A DNA stretch of 7,090 nt. Origin: an uncultured Planctomycetota bacterium. GTDB taxonomy: Bacteria > Planctomycetota > Planctomycetia > Pirellulales > Thermoguttaceae. Below the pieces are notes generated by a model. It saw only the letters and a list, made by a program, of their open reading frames with translations. It was not told the origin of the DNA and ran no database searches. Location: contig CADBTE010000035.1 in assembly GCA_902797455.1 (NCBI GenBank), positions 1-7,090 of the forward strand, in the 5' to 3' direction. Made by a program: the position numbers and the translations under genes. Positions 6,570 to 7,090 of this stretch are shown piece after piece. The first letter of the stretch is position 1. Each line of letters opens with the position of its first letter.

Positions 6570-7090
6570 ATGACCTTTCGATCGTTCATATTGGCCTTGG
6601 CGATAGGGACATGCCTGGCGACAGGGGCCGCCGCGGCGCCGGCCGCCCAGGAGATTGACGACAGCGAATTTTCTCTTGTCGCGCGCGGCATCCATACCGA
6701 AGAGCCGCTTTCGTTTGTCTTGGACGGGGAGCTGATGCGAACCCTGGCGGTTCCCGAGGAAAAGAGCGTCTCGGTCGAGGCGCCGCCCGCCGGACAGGGA
6801 AACTTCCCCCGCAAGGAAGTCAAAACCCTCCGCGAGGTAAAGTACGATCCCGTGTCGGGGCTGAAGATCACCTTTGAGAAAACAATCTACGCCGACTGGC
6901 CCGGGGTGGTCGAGTGGGTGGCGTGGCTGGAGAACGCCTCGGATCACGATACGCCGAACCTCAAGGAACTGGCCGCCTGCGATATTGTCTTTGAGGTTGG
7001 GAACGACCCTCAGCTGTGGCACGGGATCGGCGAGAATAACGATCCGAAACTGAACTACTCGGGCAAGTGGGAACAGCTCCTCCCCGATCA
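6570..7090 (+). CDS. Secreted GH36/alpha-galactosidase-like protein, N-terminal part (cut by window edge)
   Basis: 173 codons are visible, with no stop before the window ends. MTFRSFILALAIGTCLATGA is a signal peptide with likely signal peptidase I cleavage in the run AAAAPAAQ (about 20-27); GTC does not satisfy a lipobox. The mature part looks like the beta-sandwich N-terminal domain that precedes the catalytic barrel in GH36-type alpha-galactosidases. PLSFVLDGE is at 46-54, and YADWPGVVEWVAWLENAS (107-124) followed by DTPNLKELAACD (127-138) matches the remembered family pattern of Y-x-D-[FW]-P-x-V-E-W with DTP-x-L. The catalytic barrel with its aspartates lies outside the window, so activity cannot be judged. 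If correct, it would remove terminal alpha-galactosyl residues from polysaccharides in the periplasm or outside the cell. Another secreted beta-sandwich protein remains possible. The preceding terminator makes it the first gene of its own transcription unit. Confidence 0.7.
   Translation, partial: MTFRSFILALAIGTCLATGAAAAPAAQEIDDSEFSLVARGIHTEEPLSFVLDGELMRTLAVPEEKSVSVEAPPAGQGNFPRKEVKTLREVKYDPVSGLKITFEKTIYADWPGVVEWVAWLENASDHDTPNLKELAACDIVFEVGNDPQLWHGIGENNDPKLNYSGKWEQLLPD

Noticed and set aside
6458..7022. Minus-strand open frames opposite the GH36-like gene
   Set aside because: The plus frame has a consensus Shine-Dalgarno site and signal peptide; the minus frames start and end arbitrarily and show no motif.
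1..7090. Search for CRISPR arrays, insertion sequences, tRNA/rRNA genes, phage or defence genes
   Set aside because: No repeated spaced units, transposase-like motifs, terminal repeats, cloverleaf-like or rRNA segments were seen. All long coding frames are explained by housekeeping or envelope genes.

Overview
The window reads as chromosomal DNA from a Gram-negative-type, GC-rich bacterium. It is most likely a member of the Planctomycetota, possibly of the Pirellulales group. This rests on remembered family resemblance, not a search. The secreted protein at 5447-6379 carries IPINLTDNDLDQV, NFVTKVIFLP and an expanded Gly/Pro context that I know from planctomycete signal-peptide proteins. The LolA-like protein at 4168-5196 and the cytochrome at 2365-3957 also resemble families common there.

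Layout. Three genes lie on the minus strand, read right to left: a LolA-like secreted protein (5196 to 4168), a secreted tetraheme cytochrome c with an inactive-looking UshA/metallophosphoesterase-like domain (3957 to 2365), and the DNA translocase FtsK (2240 to the left edge, C-terminus cut off). Two genes lie on the plus strand, read left to right: a lineage-type exported protein (5447-6379) and the 5' part of a secreted GH36/alpha-galactosidase-like protein (6570 to the right edge). The 250-base divergent region 5197-5446 separates the two sets. Convincing intrinsic terminators follow the cytochrome gene (minus strand, 2267-2327) and the exported-protein gene (plus strand, 6445-6479). A weak candidate follows the LolA-like gene (4080-4112).

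How the genes fit together. FtsK acts at the division septum in chromosome segregation. The other four products are all predicted to be exported, so the window is rich in cell-envelope functions, but nothing ties them into one pathway. The terminators suggest mostly single-gene transcription units. The most informative points are the loss of every recognisable metal ligand in the phosphoesterase-like half of the cytochrome, and the placement of a strong hairpin plus U-tract only 26 bases before the TTG start of ftsK, with a perfect TATAAT just upstream of the hairpin. I see no CRISPR array, transposon, tRNA, rRNA, integrase or defence system, and no convincing undescribed multigene system.
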